Assembly (NCBI GenBank): GCA_947252915.1 | Contig: CAMXWI010000063.1 | Span: 1-5,922, forward strand | DNA from: an uncultured Lactobacillus sp. | GTDB taxonomy: Bacteria; Bacillota; Bacilli; Lactobacillales; Lactobacillaceae | Reading direction: 5' to 3' | Length of the DNA stretch: 5,922 bases | Shown here: positions 5,878 to 5,922 of the stretch, in pieces | Numbering within the stretch: the first letter of the stretch is position 1 | Layout of the letters: every line of letters begins with the position of its first letter | The notes under the pieces: model-generated | Database searches by the model: none | Seen by the model: the letters and a program-made list of their open reading frames with translations, nothing else | What the model was told of the DNA's origin: nothing | Position numbers and translations under genes: made by a program

Positions 5878-5922
5878 CTGTCTCTTATACACATCTCCGA
5901 GCCCACGAGACGGTTGCGAGGA
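5878..5922. other. Illumina Nextera adapter and index left at the contig end (not genomic)
   Basis: CTGTCTCTTATACACATCT (5878-5896) is the 19-bp Tn5 mosaic end. CCGAGCCCACGAGAC (5897-5911) is the reverse complement of the Nextera i7-side primer tail. The next ten bases, GGTTGCGAGG (5912-5921), occupy the index position, and the final A (5922) would be the first base of the ATCTCGTATGCC that follows an i7 index. The order mosaic end, tail, index is that of a read running through a short insert into the adapter. The match is exact across 34 bases, so chance or a natural Tn5 copy is not credible. Translated on the minus strand it yields MGSEMCIRDR, a known artefact peptide in databases. Confidence 0.98.

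Noticed and set aside
5878..5896. Tn5 mosaic end as evidence of a natural transposon
   Set aside because: It continues directly into the commercial Nextera i7 tail and an index, and no transposase or IS50 sequence is present; this is library adapter.

Overview
The window looks like an ordinary chromosomal stretch from a low-GC Gram-positive of the Lactobacillaceae. It carries housekeeping genes only, all on the minus strand. Read in the direction of transcription (right to left) they are: the 3' end of dnaE, pyk, an S1-domain protein of the CvfB/YitL family, xerD, ribT, scpA, scpB, and the first codons of rluB. The run xerD-ribT-scpA-scpB-rluB is a familiar lactobacillar arrangement. Two details point to a heterofermentative lineage, with Limosilactobacillus my best guess: pyk follows dnaE directly with no pfkA between them, and pyruvate kinase is the short 473-residue form without the C-terminal extension seen in many homofermentative lactobacilli. 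This taxonomic call is inference from gene content, not from a search.

The layout falls into three transcription blocks. (1) dnaE ends at 5277. It is followed by a 159-nt gap holding a long imperfect inverted repeat and a plausible sigma-A promoter for pyk. (2) pyk (3696-5117) has a strong Shine-Dalgarno and ends at a clear intrinsic terminator (3647-3678). (3) Two bases beyond that hairpin begins a second good promoter (3617-3644), with an inverted repeat lying across its -35 and spacer. It should drive cvfB-xerD-ribT-scpA-scpB-rluB as one operon. The six genes are tightly packed: cvfB/xerD and scpA/scpB overlap, the other junctions are 4 to 19 nt, and several Shine-Dalgarno sequences lie inside the preceding gene. 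No stretch of 300 bases lacks a gene.

Functionally the operon combines chromosome maintenance (XerD for dimer resolution; ScpA and ScpB, the kleisin and winged-helix partner of the Smc condensin) with RNA-related genes (the S1 protein and the RluB pseudouridine synthase). RibT is an orphan here, with no riboflavin genes beside it.

The most important caveat concerns the right end. Bases 5878-5922 are not genomic: they are Illumina Nextera (Tn5 mosaic end plus i7-side) adapter followed by what reads as a 10-base index. The dnaE reading frame runs into it and acquires the false N-terminus MGSEMCIRDR, which should be trimmed. I found no credible undescribed biological system. The remaining points of interest are the operator-like repeat in the cvfB promoter, the dnaE-pyk inverted repeat, the degenerate acetyl-CoA motif of RibT, and three corrected gene starts (scpB, xerD and the false dnaE start).
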